A stretch of 64,000 bases of DNA from Anaerolineaceae bacterium. GTDB lineage: Bacteria; Chloroflexota; Anaerolineae; Aggregatilineales; Phototrophicaceae. The translations under genes were made by a program, and so were the position numbers. The notes under the pieces were generated by a model. It was not told the DNA's origin. It was given only the letters and a program-made list of their open reading frames with translations, and made no database searches. Of this stretch, positions 17,620 to 25,927 are shown one piece after another. How positions within the stretch are numbered: the first letter of the stretch is position 1; every line of letters starts with the position of its first letter. The stretch spans positions 105,182 through 169,181 of the forward strand of contig PABP01000004.1 in the NCBI GenBank assembly GCA_002699585.1, read 5' to 3'.

Positions 17620-18507
17620 ATGTCCATTGAACTTGAGATTTTCCTGGAAACCATCATAAACGGCCTGACACTGGGTGCATTGTACGCCCTCGTCACGATG
17701 GGGTTGGCCCTCATATTTGGTGTGGCACGTTTGGTCAATTTCGCGCATGGTGATCTGTTTATGATCGGCGGCTATGCTCTATTCGTCCTCCTGGGCGTGG
17801 AAGGCATGGAACTGCCATATGTGCTGATTGTGCCCCTGGTAGTCATCGTCACGATGGCCTTTAGCTGGATCATTGAGCGCACCGTGATTCACCGGGTTAT
17901 CAATCAAAGTTGGCGTGTTCATGCTGTCGCGACCCTGGGCATCTCCATCGTGCTGCAAAACATCGCACTGATCCTGTTCACCACCGATCCCAAACAAACC
18001 CCGACAATCTTCTCTCGACAGATCATTGAGCCGTTTGGCGTGCGCATGTCGATGCAGCGGGTGATTATTCTCGTTGTGGTGATCGTCGTCTTTTTAGGAT
18101 TGCAGTACTTCGTGCGCCGGACAAAACTCGGCAAGGCGATTCGTGCCGTCTCTCAAAACCGGGATATGTGCGCCATCGTCGGCATTGATGTCAAGAAGAT
18201 CGTAATGATTACCTTTGTCATCAGCGGTGGTCTGGCTGGCTTGGCTGGAGCATTGCTTGCTCCTTTATACAGCGTTACGCCCATGATGGGATCTTTGCTG
18301 ACGCTAAAGGGCTTGGCGGCGGTCGTGCTTGGCGGCCTGGGGTATATCAATGGGGCCGTATTCGCTGCATTTGGCCTGGGCATTATTGAAGCGCTTTTCA
18401 GCACCTATGTATCATTTGCTTTCAAGGATGTCATCGTGTTTGGCATTTTCATACTATTCCTGTTCTTCAGACCGCAGGGTATCTTTGGGAGGCGTGTCGG
18501 CTTATGA
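17620..18507 (+). CDS. Branched-chain-amino-acid-type ABC permease (LivH-like)
   Basis: Inner-membrane permease (295 aa) with about eight hydrophobic segments. It opens LETIINGLTLGALYALVTMG and GVARLVNFAHGDLFMIGGY, both signatures of LivH. The LGKAIRAVSQNRDMCAIVGI loop contacts the ATPases, and the protein ends FLFFRPQGIFGRRVGL as usual for the family. The stop overlaps the start of the LivM-like gene by four bases, so the two permease halves are translated together. Confidence 0.94.
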   Translation: MSIELEIFLETIINGLTLGALYALVTMGLALIFGVARLVNFAHGDLFMIGGYALFVLLGVEGMELPYVLIVPLVVIVTMAFSWIIERTVIHRVINQSWRVHAVATLGISIVLQNIALILFTTDPKQTPTIFSRQIIEPFGVRMSMQRVIILVVVIVVFLGLQYFVRRTKLGKAIRAVSQNRDMCAIVGIDVKKIVMITFVISGGLAGLAGALLAPLYSVTPMMGSLLTLKGLAAVVLGGLGYINGAVFAAFGLGIIEALFSTYVSFAFKDVIVFGIFILFLFFRPQGIFGRRVGL

Positions 18508-19511
18508 ACAACGCCCACATAGATGTCCGAACAGTCCTATTTTGGGGGATTTCCGCAGTCATTTTGCTGATTTTGCCCCAGCTATTCCCACTTGGCTATT
18601 TAGTCAATGCCATGATTACCACCGTCGTATGGATCATCTTTGCCCTGGCTTTTGACCTCAGTGCGGGTCATGTCGGCGCTGTCTCTTTGGGACATGCCGT
18701 GTTTTTCGGGGTAGGGGCATATGTGGCCGCTATCGCCGCTCCCCAATTAGGGCTTGGCTATTTTGGCAGCATGGGCTTGTCGGCTGTTACGATGGGCATT
18801 CTGGCCCTCATTGCTGGGATCGCCTTCTTTCGTATTGCGGAAGTCTCCTTTGCGATTGGCACACTGGGTGCGCTGATTATCGCGCAGCAGATCGCCAACA
18901 ATGCCTATGATCTGACAAACGGCCCTATGTGCATTCAATCTGTGCCTAACCCGACCATCCATCTACCCGGTAATGCCATCAGCGTGACGCAGCCTGTGGA
19001 GTATTATTATGCGCTGCTGCCGCTCTTGCTGCTTACCCTGATTGTGTATCGTTTGCTGACCACGCAGCGTATTGGCCGTGCCTTTGCCTCTGTCAGGGAA
19101 GATGAAGTGCGTGCGTCAGCGATGGGTGTGCATCCGCTGCGTTATAAGTTGCTGGCATTTAGCGTCGGCGGTGCGTTGATTGGCGCCCTCGGCAGCTTTC
19201 AGGCGCAGTACATTACGGTCGTTTGTCCCTCAGAACTGGCCATAGACTATACGCTGACCATGCTCATTATCGTGTTTGTGGGTGGGGCCGGGCGTATGCG
19301 CGGTGTCGTTATTGGTGCCATTCTGTTCAATACATTGCCCCGTATTTTAGAAAACATTGGCGGCGGAACAATACCGCCAGCCTATCAGCAAGTCATCTAC
19401 GGGCTGATTTTGCTAGGCGTCGTGCTTTATATGCCCGATGGCATTGATGGCCTCATCACTCGTCTGACGGGTGGCCGCAAATCTAAGCGTCAGGTGGTCA
19501 CCGATGCCTGA
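18504..19511 (+). CDS. Branched-chain-amino-acid-type ABC permease (LivM-like)
   Basis: Second permease half (335 aa). Membrane segments start near residue 14; HVGAVSLGHAVFFGVGAYVA is the LivM signature, and RIGRAFASVREDEVRASAMG is the ATPase-contact loop. It overlaps the LivH gene by four bases and the LivG gene by eight, so the transporter core is tightly coupled. The C-terminal tail is short and basic. Confidence 0.94.
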   Translation: MNNAHIDVRTVLFWGISAVILLILPQLFPLGYLVNAMITTVVWIIFALAFDLSAGHVGAVSLGHAVFFGVGAYVAAIAAPQLGLGYFGSMGLSAVTMGILALIAGIAFFRIAEVSFAIGTLGALIIAQQIANNAYDLTNGPMCIQSVPNPTIHLPGNAISVTQPVEYYYALLPLLLLTLIVYRLLTTQRIGRAFASVREDEVRASAMGVHPLRYKLLAFSVGGALIGALGSFQAQYITVVCPSELAIDYTLTMLIIVFVGGAGRMRGVVIGAILFNTLPRILENIGGGTIPPAYQQVIYGLILLGVVLYMPDGIDGLITRLTGGRKSKRQVVTDA

Positions 19512-20265
19512 TACCTTGCTTGAAGTACGCAAATTAACCAAGCATTTTGCAGGTGTAACCGCCTTGCTTGATGTCGATATCGATGTCTATCCCGGCGAAC
19601 TGCTCAGCCTGATCGGCCCCAATGGCTCTGGCAAGACGACCATGTTCAACTGCATCAGCGGCCTGCTGAAGATCGACACTGGCAGCGTACGCTTCAAGGG
19701 GGCGGACATCACCCGTAAACGACCCGACCAGATCGCGCGTTTGGGTCTACGGCGCACCTTTCAAGATGTGCGTAACTTCCCCAATATGACCGTCATGGAC
19801 AACCTCTTGATGGCCATCCAACAGCAGCAGGAAGACAACCTGATTGCCCGTGCATTCCGTACGCCGCGTATTCAAGAGTATGAAGCGATAGCCTATGAGC
19901 GCGCCCGTGACGTGCTTGAGTTGACAGAACTCACGCGCGTTAAAGACCAGGTTGCCGGGAGCTTGTCTTATGGTCAGCGCAAATTGTTGGAATTCGCCTG
20001 TGCGCTAATGCCCGACCCGGATCTGATCCTGCTCGACGACCCCGCCGCAGCCGTCAGCGCCACCATGATCACGCGCATGAAAGCCTACATACGGGAATTA
20101 AATCAGCAGGGTAAAACGTTCCTTGTCGTGGAACATAATATGAAAGTCGTGATGGACCTTTCTCAGCGCATCATCGTATTGGATCACGGACAGAAGATCG
20201 CTGAAGGAACCCCCGACATGATTCGTAGTGACCAGAAAGTGCTAGAGGCCTACTTCGGTGACTGA
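19504..20265 (+). CDS. ABC transporter ATPase (LivG-like) with altered Walker B
   Basis: Nucleotide-binding subunit of the Liv-type importer (253 aa). Walker A GPNGSGKTT (38-46) and signature LSYGQ (154-158) are intact. Walker B reads LILLDDPAAAV, so the usual catalytic glutamate is aspartate (D179) and the following AAG/NP stretch of the family is AAAVS. The partner LivF has the standard glutamate, so one of the two ATP sites is probably slow or inactive. Start at the ATG at 19504 (MPDTLLEV), which overlaps livM by eight bases; the frame open from 19471 lies wholly within livM. Confidence 0.92.
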   Translation: MPDTLLEVRKLTKHFAGVTALLDVDIDVYPGELLSLIGPNGSGKTTMFNCISGLLKIDTGSVRFKGADITRKRPDQIARLGLRRTFQDVRNFPNMTVMDNLLMAIQQQQEDNLIARAFRTPRIQEYEAIAYERARDVLELTELTRVKDQVAGSLSYGQRKLLEFACALMPDPDLILLDDPAAAVSATMITRMKAYIRELNQQGKTFLVVEHNMKVVMDLSQRIIVLDHGQKIAEGTPDMIRSDQKVLEAYFGD

Positions 20266-20998
20266 AAACGCAGTGCAAAGCAACGAAACCATCCTGGCGA
20301 TGCGCAATATCCAGGCCGGTTATGGCGACATGACCGTATTGGAAGACGTCAACATGGAAGTCAAACGGGGCCATATCGCCACCATTATCGGCGCGAATGG
20401 GGCAGGCAAATCGACGCTTCTAAAGACCATTTTCGGCCTGGTGAAGCCGACACGCGGCAGTATCGTGCACCAGGGCGAAGACATCGCTGGCAAAGGTACG
20501 CTGGACGTGCTCCGGCGCGGCATCACCTTTATCCCTGGCGGACGCGCCAATTTCCCTGCGATGAGTGTTCAGGAAAATCTGGAAATGGGCGCTTATTTGC
20601 GCAATGACAAAGACCAGATCCGCGCAGAAATCGACCAGCTTTGCCAACGCTTCCCTTTACTACAGGAAAAGCGCAATACCGCTGTTGGTAACCTCAGTGG
20701 TGGCCAGCAGCAAATGGTGGAAATGGCCATCGCCATGATGCTCAAGCCGGATATCATGCTCATTGATGAACCGACTATTGGCCTCGCCCCGCTGATCGTC
20801 AATGAAATTTTCCAGGTGATACAAGAAATCAATGCCGATGGCACAACCATCTTGCTGGTAGAGCAAAATGCCAAGCGGGCGTTGGAAGTCTCGGATCATG
20901 GCTTTGTGCTGGAACTCGGTCGTATCCGCTACTCCGGTGCGGCAGAAGAGATTGCTTCTTTTGAAGAAGTCTACCGCGCCTATTTGAGTGAACGTTAG
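20258..20998 (+). CDS. ABC transporter ATPase (LivF-like)
   Basis: Second ATPase of the importer (246 aa). Walker A GANGAGKST, signature LSGGQQQM and Walker B IMLIDEPTIGL are all canonical, and ITFIPGGRANFPAMSVQENL is the LivF-type Q-loop region. Starts with GTG eight bases before the end of the LivG gene, so it is translationally coupled. It completes a full five-gene importer, unlike the other three ABC systems in the window. Confidence 0.94.
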   Translation: MTENAVQSNETILAMRNIQAGYGDMTVLEDVNMEVKRGHIATIIGANGAGKSTLLKTIFGLVKPTRGSIVHQGEDIAGKGTLDVLRRGITFIPGGRANFPAMSVQENLEMGAYLRNDKDQIRAEIDQLCQRFPLLQEKRNTAVGNLSGGQQQMVEMAIAMMLKPDIMLIDEPTIGLAPLIVNEIFQVIQEINADGTTILLVEQNAKRALEVSDHGFVLELGRIRYSGAAEEIASFEEVYRAYLSER

Positions 20999-21060
20999 TT
21001 TCTTTTACATACACATTTACATGACTATTTGTTGATGACTTTGATGAAGGAGAACGTGCG

Positions 21061-22266
21061 ATGCTGGTGAATGAGACGAGATTGCGGGCCAAAATGTTGG
21101 AAGAAGGCCTGGATGGCATCATCGCAACAACTTTGGAAAATGTCTACTACCTGACTGGGGTGTCGAACGTTTCTTTACATATGTTCCCCCACGGCGGTCA
21201 GTGTTATGCCATTGTGACCCCCGACCGCTTGACCGAACCTTTTATCGTGTCGCCCACAATTGATACTGACCAGTTCACGATGGATTCCCCGCTGGCCTTA
21301 CGCGGCAACACGACTTTTGGCACATTCTACCGGGAAGATGCCGCTGCTGGCCTCTCCCTGAGCGATAAAGAGCTAGAGCTACAGCAGCGTTCCGACCTTA
21401 GCAAGGCCCATGCATCGCCTGCCGATGCCCTGATTGACGCCCTCAAACAACTTGGCTTGGCTGATAAAAAAATCGGTATTGATGAAGTCGGTATATCGCC
21501 TGCCGTGATGGATGCCGTAGCCGATCAATTGTCTGCCAGTACAGTCGTGCCAGCGGCATCGGTGTTCGCTTGGGCACGCCGCGTTAAAACAGCCGAGGAA
21601 ATCAAACGACTGACGGCTTCCTGCCGTGTCGTTGAACAGGCGATTCGCTCCGTTGTTGCGATTGCGCGTTCCGGCGTCACTGAAGTAGAAATGGCTCGTG
21701 AGTTCGAGCGTTCAGTCGTCAGCCAGGGTGCTATGCCCAAATTCACCCTCATTCGCATCAACGGGAACGCTGTTTTTGGTCAGTCCAAGCCCATGCGGAC
21801 TGCCCTCAAACCCGGTGACCTGATCTGGTTCGATGTCGGCTGCGTACTCGATGGCTACTGGTCGGATATTGCCCGTAATGTCACCATTGGCGAGCCGACC
21901 GAGCGCATTCGTAAAATTTACGATGCCATGTTGATCGGCGAACAAGCTGCCATTGAGCAAGCCCGTCCCGGTATGACGGGGGGCGAACTGTTCGACCTGA
22001 CGATTGAGGCCACCCGCGCTGGTGGCATGCCGACCTATCGCCGCCATCACGTGGGCCATAGTATCGGTGTCGAGGTCTATGAGCAGCCGCTCATTGCTCC
22101 TGGCAATACCAGCGTGATCGAAGAGGGCACCGTCATCAATATCGAAACGCCTTACTATGAATACGGCCTGGGCAGCTTGCATGTAGAAGATCCGTTTGTT
22201 GTGGGCGCTGATGGCGATAACACCGTTCTGACAGCACTCACCCGCGAACTCATCATCGTTGAATAA
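21061..22266 (+). CDS. M24-family metallohydrolase (Xaa-Pro dipeptidase/creatinase/ectoine-hydrolase type)
   Basis: Pita-bread-fold enzyme (401 aa) with an N-terminal creatinase-like domain (about 8-165) and a catalytic domain (about 180-395). All five metal ligands of the peptidase branch are present: D258, D269, H333, E362 and E376. It should therefore be metal-dependent, unlike creatinase, which has lost these ligands. GGAG lies ahead of the ATG. It follows the ATPase genes of the Liv-type importer by about 60 bases and is probably the first enzyme acting on the imported compound. Candidates are prolyl dipeptides, or ring or amide hydrolysis as in DoeA-type ectoine hydrolases; the sequence alone does not decide. 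Confidence 0.88.
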   Translation: MLVNETRLRAKMLEEGLDGIIATTLENVYYLTGVSNVSLHMFPHGGQCYAIVTPDRLTEPFIVSPTIDTDQFTMDSPLALRGNTTFGTFYREDAAAGLSLSDKELELQQRSDLSKAHASPADALIDALKQLGLADKKIGIDEVGISPAVMDAVADQLSASTVVPAASVFAWARRVKTAEEIKRLTASCRVVEQAIRSVVAIARSGVTEVEMAREFERSVVSQGAMPKFTLIRINGNAVFGQSKPMRTALKPGDLIWFDVGCVLDGYWSDIARNVTIGEPTERIRKIYDAMLIGEQAAIEQARPGMTGGELFDLTIEATRAGGMPTYRRHHVGHSIGVEVYEQPLIAPGNTSVIEEGTVINIETPYYEYGLGSLHVEDPFVVGADGDNTVLTALTRELIIVE

Positions 22267-22279
22267 CGGGACACATCCC

Positions 22280-23308
22280 ATGACTTCTATCGAACTAGGT
22301 GTTGGACTGTTTTGGAAAGATCAAAGTTACGCTGATTTCGTCGACACAATCGAGAAGTGCGAGTCACTCGGTTATGACGAACTATGGATCAGCAACGAAA
22401 AATTCTTTCGCGAGATGTATATCTCGGCAACAGTCGCTGCCCAACATACAAAGCACGCCCGTATTGGCACATTTGTCGCTGATCCTTATTCGCATCATCC
22501 CGCATTGACGGCGATGGCCATCGGTACCCTGGACGAAGTCAGCCAGGGACGCGCGATGTTGGGCATTGGGGCCGGCGGAACAGGCTTCCCGCCGATGGGC
22601 ATCAAACGCCGCAAACCGGCGTTGGCCATCAAGGAAGCTAGCAAGATCATTCGGGGTCTGCTCCATGGCGAAACAGTCGACTATCAAGGCGAGGTCGTTC
22701 AATTCCACAACGGTCGCCTCAATTTTAAACCGCGCCCCGATATCCCGATTGTGGTTGCATCGCGTGGCAATCTTGTTCTGCAAACGGGCGGCGAAGTCGC
22801 CGATGCCGTCATGATTGCGACCTATGCCGAGCCGATAGGGATCCAGCACGCCCTGTCGATGGTTGAAAAAGGTGCCAAACGCGCCGGACGTTCTCTGGAT
22901 GACATCAGTATTATCTCGCGCGTCGATGCCTGCATCCATGAAGATCGCCAATTGGCTTACGAAGCGGTGAAGCCGATGGTTGGGGTCTTCCTGTGGACCA
23001 GTTATCCAGATAGGGAATTCGTCAATCGTGTTGGACTGGAAGTGCCCGATGACCTTGAGAAAATCATCGCCAAGCGCGATTACAACCTTATGCACGAAAA
23101 TACACACCTCATCCCGGATAGCTTCGTAGATAAGTTCTGCTGGGCGGGTACGGCTGAGGAAGTTGCCGAAAAAGTCGCTCGTGTCGTTGAAATGGGCATT
23201 AATCGCATCACATTTTTGCCCCATCCGCCAGAAGGCGGTGATGTCAACGGCACCATTGAGGCTTTTGCCCAGGTGGTGCGCCCTCATATTGAAAATAGGC
23301 TTACATAA
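22280..23308 (+). CDS. LLM-class flavin/F420-dependent oxidoreductase
   Basis: Bacterial-luciferase-like TIM-barrel oxidoreductase (342 aa) using FMN or F420. Hallmarks are the N-terminal strand IELGVGLFW, LGYDELWISNE, and the TLDEVSQGRAMLGIGAGG loop common to F420-dependent reductases of this superfamily. Start at the ATG at 22280, directly at the conserved first strand. It follows the M24 gene by 13 bases. A second LLM enzyme ends the operon; the two are different in sequence. Likely role is oxidation or reduction of an intermediate; cofactor and substrate are not assignable. Confidence 0.88.
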   Translation: MTSIELGVGLFWKDQSYADFVDTIEKCESLGYDELWISNEKFFREMYISATVAAQHTKHARIGTFVADPYSHHPALTAMAIGTLDEVSQGRAMLGIGAGGTGFPPMGIKRRKPALAIKEASKIIRGLLHGETVDYQGEVVQFHNGRLNFKPRPDIPIVVASRGNLVLQTGGEVADAVMIATYAEPIGIQHALSMVEKGAKRAGRSLDDISIISRVDACIHEDRQLAYEAVKPMVGVFLWTSYPDREFVNRVGLEVPDDLEKIIAKRDYNLMHENTHLIPDSFVDKFCWAGTAEEVAEKVARVVEMGINRITFLPHPPEGGDVNGTIEAFAQVVRPHIENRLT

Positions 23309-23320
23309 ACAGGTGTGAGA

Positions 23321-24568
23321 ATGGCTTCAATGCAAGCGAAAAAGTTACAAATGACCGAGTCAACGGCGCGTGCCCAGCGCTGTCTGAATTGTGGGCAGGA
23401 GTATCCGCTGTATCCGCCGATTCTTTTCGGCTGCCCCGCCTGCGAAACAGAAGATTTTAAGGCGCCTTTGGAAATTGTCTACGATTATCCATCTTCGACA
23501 GATTGGATGCCGGATGCGGCCTTACCCGGCCTGACACGCTATGCGCCTATCCTGCCGCCATTGGTTGCTGATGTCAGTATGGGCGAGGGTGGTACGGCCC
23601 TGGTGCCTTTCCTTGGGGAAATTCCCGGTGTCAGTGCTGAGGTCTATATCAAAGACGAAAGCCGCAACCCCACCTGGAGCCATAAAGATCGCCTCAATCT
23701 ATGTGTGACCAGTACCGCGCTGGCTGTCGATGCGCCCGGTATTGTGACGGCATCATCGGGCAATCATGGGGCGGCCTGTGCCGCTTATGCTGCCCGTGCA
23801 GGCTTGCCAGCGATTGTCTTTACGACCCCGCGGCCGCCTGCTGTCGCCAGCTTTATGCAGGCTTATGGCCAGAAGATTGTCGCTGTGCCAGAGCCACACA
23901 TGCGTTGGACGCTCCTGGAACAGGTCATAGACAAGCTGGGCTACCATCCTGCGAGTAACTTCACAACACCGCCGACCAATCATCCCTTCGGCAGCGAAGG
24001 TTACAAAACCATCGCTTACGAAATTTATCTGCAACTCGATAAGCGGGCCCCAGAGGCCGTATTTATCCCGGTTGGGTATGCCGAGCTGTTGTTTGGTGTG
24101 TATAAAGGCTTTAAGGAACTGCAGCTATTCGGCCTGATTGATACGATTCCGTTCATTATTGGTTGTGAACCAGCCGTAGGTGCGCCGCTAAAGAAAGCTA
24201 CCGAAGACAACGTTCGTGTTGCCCATGTAGATGTCCAGCCATCGGATGCCTACGCCATTGCTGTCCCCGTGAACAGCTATCGCGGTGTGGTGGCTGTTCA
24301 GGGGTCGGAAGGCAACGCCGTTGGCGTGACTGAAGCCGCCATGCACGATGCTCAGGCTGCTTTGGGCAAGCAGGGCATCTGGTCGGAAATTTCATCTGCG
24401 ATTGCCCTTGCCGCTGTGCACCAGGCCTCAGAGTTGGGCATCGGTCAGCGCGGCCCCCTGGTCGTTGTCACGACATCCAGCGGTTTTAAAGACATTCACG
24501 TTGGCCAAAATGAAATCCCCCTGATAGATGGCTCCTGGGAAGAGCTGGAAGCCCTGTTGAAACAGTAA
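23321..24568 (+). CDS. Threonine-synthase-like PLP enzyme with N-terminal zinc ribbon
   Basis: Fold-type II PLP enzyme (415 aa). An N-terminal zinc-ribbon-like knuckle has C21, C24, C38 and C41. The PLP lysine is K122 in SHKDR and the glycine/serine loop is ASSGNHGAACAAYAA, both typical of threonine synthase and threonine dehydratase relatives. Threonine-synthase-like paralogues in catabolic operons often do elimination or replacement chemistry on amino acids other than phosphohomoserine. Start at ATG 23321 after AGGTG; GTG 23315 is possible. It lies between two LLM oxidoreductases in the Liv-type operon, pointing to catabolism of an amino-acid-like ligand rather than threonine biosynthesis. 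Confidence 0.87.
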   Translation: MASMQAKKLQMTESTARAQRCLNCGQEYPLYPPILFGCPACETEDFKAPLEIVYDYPSSTDWMPDAALPGLTRYAPILPPLVADVSMGEGGTALVPFLGEIPGVSAEVYIKDESRNPTWSHKDRLNLCVTSTALAVDAPGIVTASSGNHGAACAAYAARAGLPAIVFTTPRPPAVASFMQAYGQKIVAVPEPHMRWTLLEQVIDKLGYHPASNFTTPPTNHPFGSEGYKTIAYEIYLQLDKRAPEAVFIPVGYAELLFGVYKGFKELQLFGLIDTIPFIIGCEPAVGAPLKKATEDNVRVAHVDVQPSDAYAIAVPVNSYRGVVAVQGSEGNAVGVTEAAMHDAQAALGKQGIWSEISSAIALAAVHQASELGIGQRGPLVVVTTSSGFKDIHVGQNEIPLIDGSWEELEALLKQ

Positions 24569-24598
24569 GATTGTCATGCGTCAGAGAAAGGCTTTGAG

Positions 24599-25615
24599 AT
24601 GATTGTAAGTGCTGGACTTCCCACTTGTATGGAAGGCATGATGTATCCGGTCCCATTTGCCACAGTGGACGAGATCGTTGAGGTTGCAATACATGCGGAA
24701 AAACTGGGCTATCATTCCGTATGGGGCAATGACCACATGACCACGCAGCGCTATGTGCGCGCCGAATTCGATACACCACCTAATTTCTGGGAGCCGTTGA
24801 TTCTCTATTCGTACATGGCCGCCCAGACGACCACGCTCAAGTTCGGCACGGGCATTTTGGTGACGCCCATGCGCAACGATATCGTGGTCTTGGCCAAGCA
24901 ACTGGCCACGCTGGATCACGTCAGCAAAGGGCGTTTACTGGTTGGCGTTGGTGTTGGTGCTTACCGTGAAGAATTTGAGGCTCTACAACCGGGTGTCAAG
25001 ACGCACCGCGGTAACAAGCTAGAGGAAAGCATCCAGGCGCTGAACGTTCTTTTTGAAGAACGAAATGCCAACTGGGATGGCGAATACTATCAATACACCG
25101 ATGTTGAAATGTACCCCAAGCCCTATCAGGAAGAGGGTATTCCGTTTTATTTTGGTGGCAACAATCCCAATGCTGTACGTCGGGCGGCTCTCTATGGTGC
25201 GGGATGGTTGCCTGCGGGCATGCCCCATGACCAACTCAAGGCGAAAGTCGCTGAGTTACACGAAATAGCTGCGGAAAACGGCCGCGATGGTACCAAAATT
25301 GACGTTGCGCCGCAGCTTATCACCTACATTGGCAAAACGCATGAAGAAGCCGTTACGCACTTCCGCAAAAGCCAGATTTACCAGCATCTTGTCTCTCTCA
25401 AGGCTTCCACGCTAAAGGATCAGGCCGACATCGCCTTTGAAGATGCCAACTTGGTCGGTACGCCGGAGGAACTTGTCGAAAAGATTGGCCATCTGGCTGA
25501 AGCAGGTGTGACGCATCTCTGCGGTACTTATTTCACAGCCGATACGGTGCCTGAATTAAAAGATCAGATGCAAATCTTCGCTGAGGAAGTCATGCCGCAG
25601 ATTGCGGCTCTTTAA
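24599..25615 (+). CDS. LLM-class flavin/F420-dependent oxidoreductase, second copy
   Basis: Luciferase-like oxidoreductase (338 aa). Landmarks: EKLGYHSVWGNDHM near the N-terminus, LKFGTGILVTPMRNDIVVLA, TLDHVSKGRLLVGVGVGAYREEF, and IPFYFGGNNPNAVRRAALYG, which resembles F420-dependent enzymes of the family. Last gene of the operon; a long inverted repeat follows about 20 bases after the stop. Co-occurrence with a different LLM enzyme suggests two sequential oxidation steps or a two-substrate pathway. Confidence 0.88.
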   Translation: MIVSAGLPTCMEGMMYPVPFATVDEIVEVAIHAEKLGYHSVWGNDHMTTQRYVRAEFDTPPNFWEPLILYSYMAAQTTTLKFGTGILVTPMRNDIVVLAKQLATLDHVSKGRLLVGVGVGAYREEFEALQPGVKTHRGNKLEESIQALNVLFEERNANWDGEYYQYTDVEMYPKPYQEEGIPFYFGGNNPNAVRRAALYGAGWLPAGMPHDQLKAKVAELHEIAAENGRDGTKIDVAPQLITYIGKTHEEAVTHFRKSQIYQHLVSLKASTLKDQADIAFEDANLVGTPEELVEKIGHLAEAGVTHLCGTYFTADTVPELKDQMQIFAEEVMPQIAAL

Positions 25616-25635
25616 CAAACAAGCATCATCCTCAT

Positions 25636-25679
25636 CTGAGGCCTGCAAAGCGTCGCCCCCAAGCCGCTACAGGCCTCAG
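25636..25679 (+). terminator. Long inverted repeat closing the Liv-type operon, in a 312-base gap
   Basis: CTGAGGCCTG (25636-25645) and CAGGCCTCAG (25670-25679) form a perfect 10-bp stem with a 24-base loop that can pair further inside (AGCG with CGCT). No T-tract follows. The rest of the gap (25680-25927) holds no gene; an AT-rich segment near 25856-25876 is the likeliest place for the promoter of the next gene, but no clear -35/-10 pair is visible. Confidence 0.6.
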
Positions 25680-25927
25680 GTTGCTGTCTGAATGCCAGTC
25701 AAGAAGACACATTAACCTAACAAATACCAACTGTATCGATAGACCAGAGATTTCCTTGAGGCTATCGTAGATGTCTCGTTCACATGCTTAACCTCCGCTT
25801 ACCTGACGCTCTCATATATTCCGCCTTTGGACTGAATACTTTTGGCGCTGAGTTTCGTATAGTAATTATATACGTAAGAGAAAGAGTGAATAAGGTACAA
25901 GCTCTTGCGTAGCACTTGGAGGAACTC

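Noticed and set aside
22382..23287. Minus-strand open frame of 301 codons opposite the first LLM gene
   Set aside because: Covers nearly the same span as the real gene in the opposite strand; composition and lack of motifs mark it as a shadow.
23321..24568. Calling the PLP enzyme a biosynthetic threonine synthase (thrC)
   Set aside because: It lies between two LLM oxidoreductases in an importer operon, with no thrA or thrB near; the family is functionally broad.
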